Source: Butyriboletus loyo
Lineage: Eukaryota; Basidiomycota; Agaricomycetes; Boletales; Boletaceae
DNA: 64,000 nt
Assembly: GCA_038093515.1 (NCBI GenBank)
Contig: JBBPSI010000051.1
Location: 1-64,000 of the forward strand
Direction: 5' to 3'
Under the pieces are notes generated by a model, which worked only from the letters and a program-made list of their open reading frames with translations, ran no database searches and had not been told where the DNA came from. Shown piece after piece: positions 25,900-35,683 of the stretch; position 1 is the first letter of the stretch, and every line of letters begins with the position of its first letter. Made by a program: the position numbers and the translations under genes.

Positions 25900-26319
25900 A
25901 TGAAATCCGTCTCTCTCGCCACCGCCGCCGTGCTCGCGTTCGCTCTCTCCGTCTTTGCACAGGTGACAGAGATTCTCTCCTACGACACGACATACGACGA
26001 CCCATCCCTCTCGCTCGCATCCGTCGCCTGCTCCGACGGCGTCAACGGTCTCATGAGCAAAGGCTACACCACCCTCGGATCCCTCCCCGCCTTCCCCAAT
26101 CTCGGGGGTGCGTACACCGTAACCGGTTGGAACTCGCCCGCATGCGGCACGTGTTACGAAGTCACCTATGGCAGCACGACGATCGCGGTCGACGTTGCTC
26201 TCGATGGGTTTAATCTGTCAGAGGAGGCGATGAACACGCTCACGGGTGGGTTGGCGGTAGAACTTGGTAGAGTCCAAGTTACGGCGACGGAAGTGGATCT
26301 ATCCGTCTGCGGGCTTTAA
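25900..26319 (+). CDS. Cerato-platanin family protein 2
   Basis: 139 residues with signal peptide MKSVSLATAAVLAFALSVFA and four cysteines (VACSDG, PACGTCY, VCGL). The family block SKGYTTLGSLPAFPNLGG is followed by WNSPACG. The promoter (GACGACCTGCGATGCGGTCT) and the 3' flank are similar to those of copy 1 but clearly diverged, and a stretch present between -150 and -90 of copy 1 is missing. This copy therefore stems from an older tandem duplication, before the inverted one. It lies between the inverted arms. Confidence 0.93.
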   Translation: MKSVSLATAAVLAFALSVFAQVTEILSYDTTYDDPSLSLASVACSDGVNGLMSKGYTTLGSLPAFPNLGGAYTVTGWNSPACGTCYEVTYGSTTIAVDVALDGFNLSEEAMNTLTGGLAVELGRVQVTATEVDLSVCGL

Positions 26320-26625
26320 GCAGTCATCCGATCAACTGGCTGATAGGTCCGAGTCTAACAAGTTTGTTCTCTGACATGTATGATGCTCATTGACGTGACG
26401 AAACAGGACAAGGAGACTTTTATTTTTTCCTTGCATGACACATTCGAATACTTGATACGTGCATTCATATTTTATTGCTACTTGTTATGGGGCTTTCACT
26501 TGGGTTCATTGGGAAGACGGACGCTCCGCGTTTGGTACGTCTCGTAACGTGTGGCAGTTAGATAAAGACTCTGAAGCAGTACATGTTCGCGCTACCTACT
26601 CGAATCGTTACGCCCTCTACACCCT

Positions 26626-27080
26626 CTACACCCATAACGTCGTGAGACAAGCACTATAGCGCTCGACCGTAGACGACAGCGCCATCAGCGGTTCTCTCGA
26701 CAAGGTCCAGAGCCCCAACATCACAGGGATCGCCACCGCGCCCGCGATGCATTTCCGGGTTCGCGGCGACAGCCTGGTGGCACCGGCAAGCCATGTGGTA
26801 CGGATGACGTTCGCGCCTTCCACGGCATGCACCAACACGCTGACCACGAGCCCCGTATACAATGTCCAACTACGCCACGGAAAGCGACTCAGTCCCGTCT
26901 TGACGAACCCGCAGTCCAACTCGGCCGGTCCGACGCCCAAGATGGGCGGGGACGCGTCGGTCGGGGCGAGTCGGTGTGTAAGGACGTGGATGGGCAGGAA
27001 GAGGAGGGAGGCGTACGCTGCCAGGCTTAGCGTGCTTGTGAGTTTGCGGGGCCTCGATCTCGATGTGAGACGTGAAAGGA
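26626..27080 (-). pseudogene. Mcp1-like membrane protein, partial
   Basis: The minus strand reads LFLPIHVLTHRLAPTDASPP, then GPAELDCGFVKTGLSRFPWR, then TLYTGLVVSVLVHAVEGANV, ending at a stop at 26626. This matches my recollection of the Mcp1/DUF1691 domain of a mitochondrial outer-membrane protein with repeated membrane segments. Only about one domain (roughly 150 codons) is found. I see no good start or missing half nearby, so it is probably a fragment, though an undetected upstream exon cannot be excluded. Confidence 0.5.
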
Positions 27081-27109
27081 AGAAAGGTTACGGGGAGTCA
27101 TCAACTCTG

Positions 27110-27450
27110 TAAAAAAAAACATGGTTTGGTGTCTCTCCATTCCATCGACTCGGATCCACGTACCACGTATGTAGAACGCGCAACGGATTCTCTCTCTCCC
27201 ATCAGACCTCTCTCCCCGGCCCCGGTTTCTTGAGGTCCACTCACAACGACGGCCCTGGGATGCTGGGACTGGGGCATAGTTGAACTCCCCGGAGACAAAA
27301 GAAATGTGAAATATATATAAATATATATAAAACATGATATATGTCCCAGATATCATTCATGATACACATGCCCACATTGACATTCAAAAAACTCGGAGAT
27401 TGTGCTTACCTCTGCGTCTTTTTCTTCTTCTTTTTTTTTCGGGTGTGACC
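27110..27450. repeat. Segment repeated in inverse at 30405-30650
   Basis: GGATCCGAGTCGATGGAATG (minus strand), AGAGACACCAAACCAT and CGCAGAGGTAAGCAC all recur in the same order at 30405-30650 on the plus strand, with differences. It lies just left of the right cerato-platanin arm. Confidence 0.6.
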
Positions 27451-27576
27451 AAAGTCCATCTTCCTCTTCCCCTCCTCCCGCCTCACTGTGAACGGTGTGG
27501 GGGGTAGTAGGTGTGTCATTGGTCACATACGTAGTGGGGTTTTAAAGGAAGACTGCCGGTACCGAATCTCGATCCC

Positions 27577-29245
27577 CGCGAAAACGTCGAGTCGGGGGGG
27601 CCATCGCCATCCCTATTCTCATGACGGAGGCTTCTCCCCTACCATCCCGCGCGCATGATATGGGTTCTTTGTCCATGGCCAATATTATTGATCACCGGAC
27701 GAATATTCCTGTGCTGAAATTTCGGGATATCATGGGTTGGCCATTCGAAGAGCCGCGTGGAGTAGCATAAGCCTGTCAAAACAGGGAACAGTGTGGTTAT
27801 GTAATGATTTTCGCGTGATCCCAACTATTCAGGCATTCGTGGTTAGATCTGGTGCATCGTGTGCGCTAATTCACCTCAAGCATGTCCTATAGGTCCTCGA
27901 AATAGTTTCCGAGATGTCAGCACGTCGATGTAGAACCGTTATTCGACACTGGAGAATCAGCGTGACAGGATGAGTTGGCAGGCTCGCACCAGGATTGAAA
28001 GATCGACGCTCCGCTTCGGCTGGACTCCCTTGTGACGACACAAATCCAAGTATTTGAAGTGGAATCTTTCGGAGCCTCGACATGGTGACAAAATATGTGG
28101 ATTTCGACCTCGTCACATTGATTCCATGCTGGCGGTTTCAAAGCATCACCTTTCGTCCCCGTTGCTGCGCGAGCTTGTAGATGAGAGATGGGGGCACAAG
28201 CACCTCCAGGTCCGAAGAAAATAATTTGCGTAGTTGTGTAGTATCTCACTGCCAAGCTACGGTATGTACCAAACGAATACTTCCGAATGGAAGGCACCAA
28301 AGCAACAGTAAAGCATCTCCATCTCCTTTGAAAGTATACATCACATTGCCGAGTTCGTCACGCAAGCAAGCAAAAAAAAATTACTTGTCCTGTTTTATCA
28401 ATCAGCATCATACACGTTAGGGAACAAACTTGGTGGAATCGGACCTATCAGCTGTCGATTTGATTACATTCCGCAGACCCATGGGTCCATCTCCGCCGCG
28501 AAGACGTCGACTTGGCCAAGTTCTACCGCCAACCCATCCGTGAGGGTGTTCATCGCCTCCTCGGACATGTTAAACCCATTGTTAGCATAGTCGACCGCGA
28601 TGACGTGGATCTGGTTGTTCCCATAGGTAAGTTGGTAACACGCGCCGCATGCAGTCGAGTTCCAAGTGGTCCCATACACGCCTCCGACATTGGGGAAGGT
28701 GGGGAGGGATCCGAGGGTGGTGTAACCTTTAGTTATGAGACCATTGGCGCCGTTGGAGCAGGTGACGGATGTGAGCGGGAGGGATGCATCGTCGTACTCT
28801 GTGGAGTACGTGAGAGTATCTGCAAAGGCAGGGAGAGCGAATGCAAGAACAGCGGCGGCGGGGAGAGAGATGAATTTCATGGTGGTGGTACGTAGATGAT
28901 GAGGTGGAACAGAAAGAGGAGAGCTCAGAACGGTTGGGGCGAACGGGCTGAGGAGACGCAGACCGCATCGTAGGTCATCCTTTTATACGTTCTATACCCC
29001 AACGTCATGGTTATATCAGCTAACGTACGAGAATACACGGAGAACACACCTTGCTCATTTTTGGAAAGGTCCACCGGGCAGCCGACGCTTGGGTTCTAGT
29101 TCTGCACACTACAGAAAGTTCAGCTGAACGACTGGCATCAGTGAAACAGTTATTGGTCGGAACCACCAGTTAGCAGTCTGTAGCAGTCTGTACTAGTAGG
29201 GCCTAGCACTAATCTGCAACGGCATAGCGTAACGTTATCGCTTGA
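27577..29245 (-). repeat. Right arm of cerato-platanin inverted duplication
   Basis: Reverse complement of 23943-25603, with small indels. Its outer end runs into the inverted-repeat element at 29211-29999. Confidence 0.9.
28464..28880 (-). CDS. Cerato-platanin family protein 3
   Basis: 138 residues, intact, with the same signal peptide as copy 1 and four cysteines (VTCSNG, TACGACY, VCGM). The first 240 nt differ from copy 1 at two positions, while the last 177 nt differ at about 20. The distinct 3' end (SEEAMNTLT, GLAVELG) is closer to copy 2 than copy 1 is. Confidence 0.93.
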   Translation of the reverse strand: MKFISLPAAAVLAFALPAFADTLTYSTEYDDASLPLTSVTCSNGANGLITKGYTTLGSLPTFPNVGGVYGTTWNSTACGACYQLTYGNNQIHVIAVDYANNGFNMSEEAMNTLTDGLAVELGQVDVFAAEMDPWVCGM

Positions 29246-29999
29246 CTACTGTACCGCAGGTTATTTGAGAGTTCTGGTTGGACGATGTGTCGGCTATGTT
29301 GAGTAGTTGAGACTCCCCCGGGTTCGGCCATGTTTGCAGATCCGGGCCTAGAGTAGGGATTACGTGATCCTAAACGAAACCCTGGATCCCAACTTCGACT
29401 GCTAGAACCTGATTCCTTCTCGCCCACCGTTGCCCATGGCCAAGACTACTGATCACCAGATTTGAACATTCCTTAGTCTTGTTCCCAACGTTATAGAGCA
29501 CCATGCATGCGATGGCTTATTATGTCGGACTTGAAAGTCGGAGGCAAAATTCTAGTAAAGTTCTGTCAGTTTGTTGTGCTCTAGTCAGCATCTGCAAACA
29601 TCTGCAATGGCGCTATGTAACGTTATCGCTTGACTGCTCTACCGCAGTCATTTGAGAGTTCTGATTGGACGATCTATAGGTGGACTAACCAAACAGAGAC
29701 TAGTTTGAGCTTTTGGGTCGGCTGCGTTTGTAGATGCTAGTACTGATCTGCAAACATAACCGAACCCGTGCAAAGCAGACAGTAACGTTATCGCTTGACG
29801 GCTCTCTTAAGGCCCATTTGAGAACTCTGACTGGTGGATTTATCGATGATGGAACTTTTGGCGAGCTTTTTTGACTCGGCTTCGTTTGTAGATGGCCTCA
29901 ACTACAAAACATACTAGGCCAACCCATCGTCCAACCAGAACTCTCAAATAACCTGCGGTACAGTAGTCAAGCGATAACGTCACGCTATGCCGTCGCAGA
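29211..29999. mobile_element. Small element with about 75 bp inverted ends and internal copies
   Basis: The left end begins TCTGCAACGGCATAGCGTAA, continuing with CGTTATCGCTTGACTACTG and TTGAGAGTTCTGGTTGGACG. The right end (29931-29999) is its reverse complement with two or three changes. Two more partial direct copies of the CGTTATCGCTTGAC...TTTGAGA unit occur near 29620 and 29790. No open frame, so a non-autonomous DNA element is likely. The first 33 bp also form the outer end of the left cerato-platanin arm at 23943. I could not fix a target duplication. Confidence 0.6.
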
Positions 30000-31255
30000 T
30001 GCCTATAACGTCCGGCGCACTTCGTATAGAAGGGGGTACGCTCTACGTACATTCACTACATTTCCTTATTCGGACACCGCTCTCACGACGCGCTGGCTCT
30101 CTCAGACTCTCCTCCAGTATCATATGGCGGAACATCTACATCTGCACGTATGATCCCACCGCGAATGTGAATGTTTCGTCCCATTGCAGTTTATTAATCA
30201 TCACCCGCTGCGCTGCACTTTGTACGATTCACAACCGCACACGCACACACACATTGGCCGGTGGCGAGCAAGATCTACTATACATGAGTGAGCCACAACT
30301 TCCAGAAGATGTTCCGCCACACTCCCCCGCATCGTTCTCACACGCACCTCGTATCGAGAATCGTCCACGGTGAGACGGGAGGAGGAGGGGGAAGGGGATG
30401 ACGGACTTTGATCACACCCGAACAAAAATCCCACCCGAACAAAAATCACGCCCGAACAAAAAAAAAAAAAAAAGATGCAGAGGTAAGTACTAGGCACGAC
30501 CTCTTTTGTAACGTGAATGTGGGTGCGTATATCACTGATACGTCATGTTTTATTATTATTTCACTCCAGGGAAGTTCGACCGACGGGTATGTACGTGGAT
30601 CCGAGTCGACGGAACGGAGAGACACCAAACCATCTCTCAAGATCTCACACCCCATATGACAGGGGCAGAAAAACACCCAGATCCGGGGATCCTCTCGTCG
30701 TCGAAGATCATCTGCACAGGGTGTCAAAAGTCAGCCATATAAAACGATCTCGAGTCCAACGATTCAGATTAGTCGTTCAAGAGACACAGCAGTCATATAC
30801 ACAATAAGGAATTCGTCACAGAACAGCACACAAAAAAAGTAAAGAAAAAGTAAAGAGAGGTTTAGATCAACGGCAAAAGGTTACACTCGCGCGGGGCACC
30901 ATAAATAAACGTGAAGAGTCACTGCAAATTAGTGTTAAAAAAATGAAAGCGAGCAAGGCCATCAGGGCCTCCCGCGTTAAACTTCCATCTGAAAGAGTGG
31001 ACTACATAAGCGGTACGAACGACTAGAGTTACACCAAACACATGGGTGCGATGGGGGGTATAACACGTATTCGATGTCGAAAGTGATAAAAGAGCAAAGA
31101 ACGTATGGCGGGTCGGTAAAAGGCGGAGCAATTGAATTCAATCGTTGGTATTCATTGTCTATTATCTATTGTTCATTGTTTTGACAATCTACTCATTGGC
31201 GACCTGGAACAGAAAGCGAGGTGAGCAAATGGGAAGAAGGTCCGGCGAGAGAACG
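30000..31255. other. Intergenic with inverse repeat copy, no gene recognised
   Basis: It contains the second copy of the 27110-27450 segment (about 30405-30650). A short direct repeat of CCCGAACAAAAATC occurs near 30417-30460, then an A run. The remainder shows only short frames. Confidence 0.4.
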
Positions 31256-32840
31256 TCAGCGTACCCTCAAAACGCGGGTTCCATGACTATAGTCAGTATC
31301 ATCCTGGTAGCTCAGACGCTGCTCGTCAGAATGCAGCGCAGTCGACGAAGCCAACTCGGGACGGTCTTCGATGGTATCGGATTGTTGGCTGGGAGGTGGT
31401 GGTGAGGACAAAGTCGCTTCATACGGGTTTGGAAGAGCCTTTGACGCAGGGGCAACAAGCGGATATCCAGCAAACGGATCCGCATTGTGGGAATCATTAC
31501 GCTGGGGATAATACGAGTCGACAGGGTATCCAGATTGCCATTGATGGCCGTTGCTCATGGATCCGAATTGCGAGCGTCCACTAAAGTGGGTATTCTGGGT
31601 AGTTTCCGAGGGTTTGCGGGTAACGAGGATGCCACCAGTGGCGTTGTTCGGACTGTTACTCGTGAGGGCTGTTGTACCAGCATCTGCAAGACCGACAGCT
31701 TCGAGGACGTCTTGGTTCGTCCCGCGTGGGTTCCGGAAGGTACCCTTGCTTTGGAGTTCATACGGTTGAGGGCCAGGGCCAGCAAATGCATGATACGGAG
31801 CTCGCTTGCTCGGCTCGCGAGCCAGAGTACCTGCACCCACACCCGCAATACCCGGCGTACCAGGCTCACTGACTTTCCTACTCCTTGATCGACCGACACC
31901 AGCCGCCGCCGCCGCAAGGGAGGCTGCACCGGCGGCGTATGGATCATACTGCGCCATCTCAGTCATGCCGTAAGAATTGTTCTGGGGATGGAGGGCGGGC
32001 AATTGAAACGTTCCGTGGCTATTATCCGAATAGCCATAGCCACCACCACCGCCACCGCCACCCCCGTCGTTACCACCCATATTGGGATACGAATAATCAT
32101 CAAAGGGTGAGTGGGAAGAAACAGCAGCCTCTGCGGCTGCCTCGGCAACGTCCCTGTCAAATTTCTGGGCTCGACGCCGCCGAATGGCATTGACCACGAA
32201 GGCGATGACGAGCGCAACGACGATCACGCCAACAACGGCGAAAACACCAGCAACGGCGCCCTTGTTTGAAAAGAACCTACAAGGCAAGTGAGATGAGTTC
32301 AGATCTCGCACAGTAGTACGGCAGGTCCCGTGAGAGGGGAAAAGAAGGAGGTCCGTGCCACGCCAAAGCATGCGACACTTACGAGTTTGAAGACGTTGAA
32401 TTATTCTGCGGGGTGGAGGTCACGGTAGGCGTAATGATCGAGGTGATTGTCTCGAGTGTACCTCCGGACGAAGTGACGATCTGGGCGGTCGTTGGCGACG
32501 GAGTGGTGGTCAGGGAGGATGACGAGCCAGACGTCACCGCGGAGCTCGACGATGACGAGGTAGCCCTAGAGGAAGTCGACGATGTAGATGTCGCAGCATT
32601 AGAAGTCGTAGTCGTGGGTGGATTGGAGGTGGGGGTGGGGGTGGAGCTGGCAGAGGGAGTCGCCGAAGTTGGAGCGCTCGACGATGACCTGGCGAGGACG
32701 ACGACGGAATAAGACGAACATGTGAACGAGTAGTTCAAACTTACGGAGCAGATGTAAGGGAGGTGGCGACTGTGATAAAGGTGAGATGAGTGAACTGTGA
32801 ACCGAAAAATGCTATACACACGGGAGCTAGTTGCCATGCT
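31256..32840 (-). CDS. Ser/Thr-rich single-pass membrane protein (Wsc/Mid2-like layout)
   Basis: The main exons read 32384 and above, then 32276-31256, split by an intron that joins S-N-S to FFSNKGAVAGV in frame. A further intron (GTAAGT...CCAG) lies near 32700-32745. The N-terminal half is a long Ser/Thr tract, probably O-mannosylated and outside the cell. It is followed by one membrane segment (AVAGVFAVVGVIVVALVIAF) and a basic stop-transfer NAIRRRRAQKF. The cytoplasmic tail of about 310 residues has poly-Gly and poly-Ala runs. The layout resembles cell-wall stress sensors, but no WSC domain is seen. The 5' end is uncertain; exons carrying the signal peptide may lie as far as about 32990. 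Confidence 0.65.
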
Positions 32841-33077
32841 GATCTACCTCGAGACTGCGGTCAGCGCCAGCTTTGAGCTACTCGAGCACAACCTGAGCTC
32901 AGCGGTGGAGACGGTGAAGAGAGAGGGCATCTACCTTGTAGTTGAGCGGAGAGCTCGTTGATGTGCTGGCAGTGAGAATTTTCATTCAGCCAAACTCGAT
33001 CAGCAGAGAATTCGGTTTACATAAGCGGATCAGACCGCGCGACGAACATGTACCAAAAAAAAACATGTACGACTCGT

Positions 33078-34351
33078 TCAACGCCTCGATTTTTTCCGTC
33101 GTGGCTGCTGCACCTCCTCGTCCCCGTCGTCATCCCCGCTGTCGCGTGCTTCATCATTAGAATCGCCCTCCAGCTGCGACTTCAACCCTTTCATCTTCCG
33201 TGTCTGCAGCTTGCTCAGATCCTGCTTTCCGATATGCACCCGTCCCCTCAAATCACCCATCTCGTCCACCTCCACGTTCTTCTTCCGGTTCCCCAATCCC
33301 TTCTCCACGTCCTGTTGCTTCACCTTGGGCCGTTTCATCGCTGCCTTCCACATGTCAGGATCCGCCTCTCGCCATCGCCGTAATGAAAGATCGAGAGAAG
33401 GCCCCATTTCCGTCAGTTCCACGCGTGGCACACGTGTTCCTGACGGCGTGAGTTTGACGGTGTACATCCGCACGTGTACCTTGGGCAGATACGTCGGATC
33501 ATCCTGTTGTGATCCACCAAGCACGACCGTTGCGGTCTGATGCGACGGTGATGGTGCCACCGTAACACTGATCACGTGTTCCAGTCCAGGAAGACATATC
33601 GACTCGACCACTTCGCCGTTAAACAAATCCATGAGGAGGGACTTGAGCTGCACGTATCGAGGATGCGTATCGAATAATTCAGAAGCAAAATGCATCATGG
33701 GTTTATGTCCCGGTGTCGATTTAGGTGTCTGTCGATAAAGAGAGAAAGTGTGAACAGCAGGACCACGATGATATGTATGATACCAGCACACGAGACTCAC
33801 CTTGAACGCAGCCATGCTTATGAACTTGTCCACGCCGAGTTCACACATGTCCAACATCCTCGAATCAAACGTTCGGGTAACGACAAGCCCGTTCGGACGT
33901 TTCTTGGTCGACTGCCCGGTCACAAACATCGACGCATCGTTTTTCTGAGCCCAAAACTCGAGCGTGGACACATCCTCGAACGGACGAACCACGTTCTTTT
34001 TCGAAAACGAGATCGCGTCGGGTTTCTTGAGTGCCATCTACGTGACGGACGTATTAGCACACCACGTCCGACGAAGCCACGTTCGAAAACGGTCCAAGGA
34101 GCGCTGGGGGGGGGGGGTCACGTACCAGCTCTTTCATCGCATTTTGGACAACCTCGCCCGTGTGTGTACCGCGCACGAACACCGCCGTCCGTGCATCCTC
34201 GACCTCCTTTGGTTCTCGCGCCTCCAAGACCCTCTTCGACCTCGCATTCCGTGGCTTTCTGGCATAGTCGTATAAGATCTCAGAACATCGCACCGTGTTT
34301 CGCGACGCATACAATAAGAAAGAAAAAAACCGCTCACATCGTGCGTAACAT
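33078..34351 (-). CDS. RPF2: Ribosome biogenesis factor Rpf2 (Brix domain)
   Basis: 344 residues from exons 34351-34338, 34258-34126, 34037-33801 and 33728-33078, with exact phases. The first exon is only 14 nt, and splicing gives MLRTIKPRNARSKR, the expected Rpf2 start. Family blocks are FVRGTHTGEVVQNAMKEL, LKKPDAISFSKKN, FEDVSTLEFWAQKNDASMF and STKKRPNGLVVTRTFD. Rpf2 with Rrs1 brings 5S RNP into the pre-60S particle in the nucleolus. The C-terminal tail is charged (Asp/Glu, then RRKKSRR), consistent with nucleolar targeting. The intron at 33729-33800 is 72 nt without a stop, so retention would keep the frame. Confidence 0.93.
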
Positions 34352-35683
34352 CTATACTTGCTCTCCTTTGGGCGTCCCGCACTCGCAAGGGGTATGGATA
34401 TGACAGACGTATATCGGTCCTTCCCCCCCCTTGGTAGATTTTTCTTCCCCCTTCATCCTCCGCGTGGCACTTTACGCTTGTTTGTCCACCCCAAATCAAG
34501 CCTGGTCAGTCCCGAAAGGGAAACCCTCCCGTGTCTCTCGCACTCCATATCATGATCAGAAATCAGAAATACGGTCCATTCATTTTTTACAATTGAGTAT
34601 GGGTATGGGTTGTGGCTGTTCAAAATCGATTTGATCGTTATCACCTATCAAAGAAAAAAAAACGTCGTGTTGCACCGCCTCTCTGATGATGTGGACGGGG
34701 GACGATGATGATTCGGGCACGAGCAACTCGACTCGAACTTTTGCCCCACCCCCTCCCTCCGTCCCGTCCAGGCACCGAGATAGACGAGTCGAAACCCAAA
34801 ACACATCCACGCTACCTCGGAACCCCTGAAAAGCCTCGACCCAAACCTTGGTCCCGGTCAAGTCCGGACTCTGGACCCCTCGACGTCAAGAATGTTGTCA
34901 TGCGTGATCGATCGATCTCCTTCCCGTGAGACTCGATGCAGGAAAAGAGAGAGAGAGAGGCACCAGGAGATGGATGGAGGACGCGTTTCGATAAACGTCG
35001 TCGCCGTCGGAAACCATCTGATAATGACGATCGAAACATAAGCACGTCACCACGCGTTGAACCTCTAACTTATTTCCGTTCTCACCGTGTCCCTCTTCAC
35101 CTTTCTTATAGGTCACCCACTCTCACCGGTTGATCTCAAGGATCACCCGACCGTAATGGTATGGGAACCCCAACCGGACAAGCGGCCCGACGATCAAACC
35201 TGTGACCATCACTAAATACTATAGCACTATATATTGATTCGAATATACATATTCGCTCAAGAAAATTAATATGATAGTCAGACAGACACTATCCTATCAC
35301 TGTCAAAAATTACATCGAGAAAATCACGAGTAAGAAAAAGAAGACTCCGTTGGAACAAACAGAAAAAACAATCGAGGGTAGTCATCGTCGTGGTTATGCA
35401 CAGGATAAAAGTGGATTAAATGACATGGTATACGGAAACAAAGAATATGAGGATATGTACTCGCATGTCAGATCGACATCGCACTGATCAAGCAAGACAA
35501 CGAAAAGACAAAGGGAAAAGAAGAAAAAAAGAAAAAGAAAAGAGAGATCGAGAACACACACAACACGAGGAGAGAGAGAGAGAGGGAGAGGGAGAGGGAG
35601 AGGGAGAGAGGGAGACCATTGTTCACACCCAGATTACCAGAGATTTGGGTATAGAAATTAAGGCAGATATTTTTTTTCCACGG
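34352..35683. other. Intergenic with purine-rich run
   Basis: 1.3 kb between the Rpf2 start and the end of the zinc-finger gene. No gene recognised. It probably holds the Rpf2 promoter and the 3' region of the zinc-finger gene. Confidence 0.4.
35567..35615. repeat. GA/GGGAGA simple repeat
   Basis: An uninterrupted purine tract built of GAGAGA and GGGAGA units, preceded by A-rich sequence. Confidence 0.9.
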
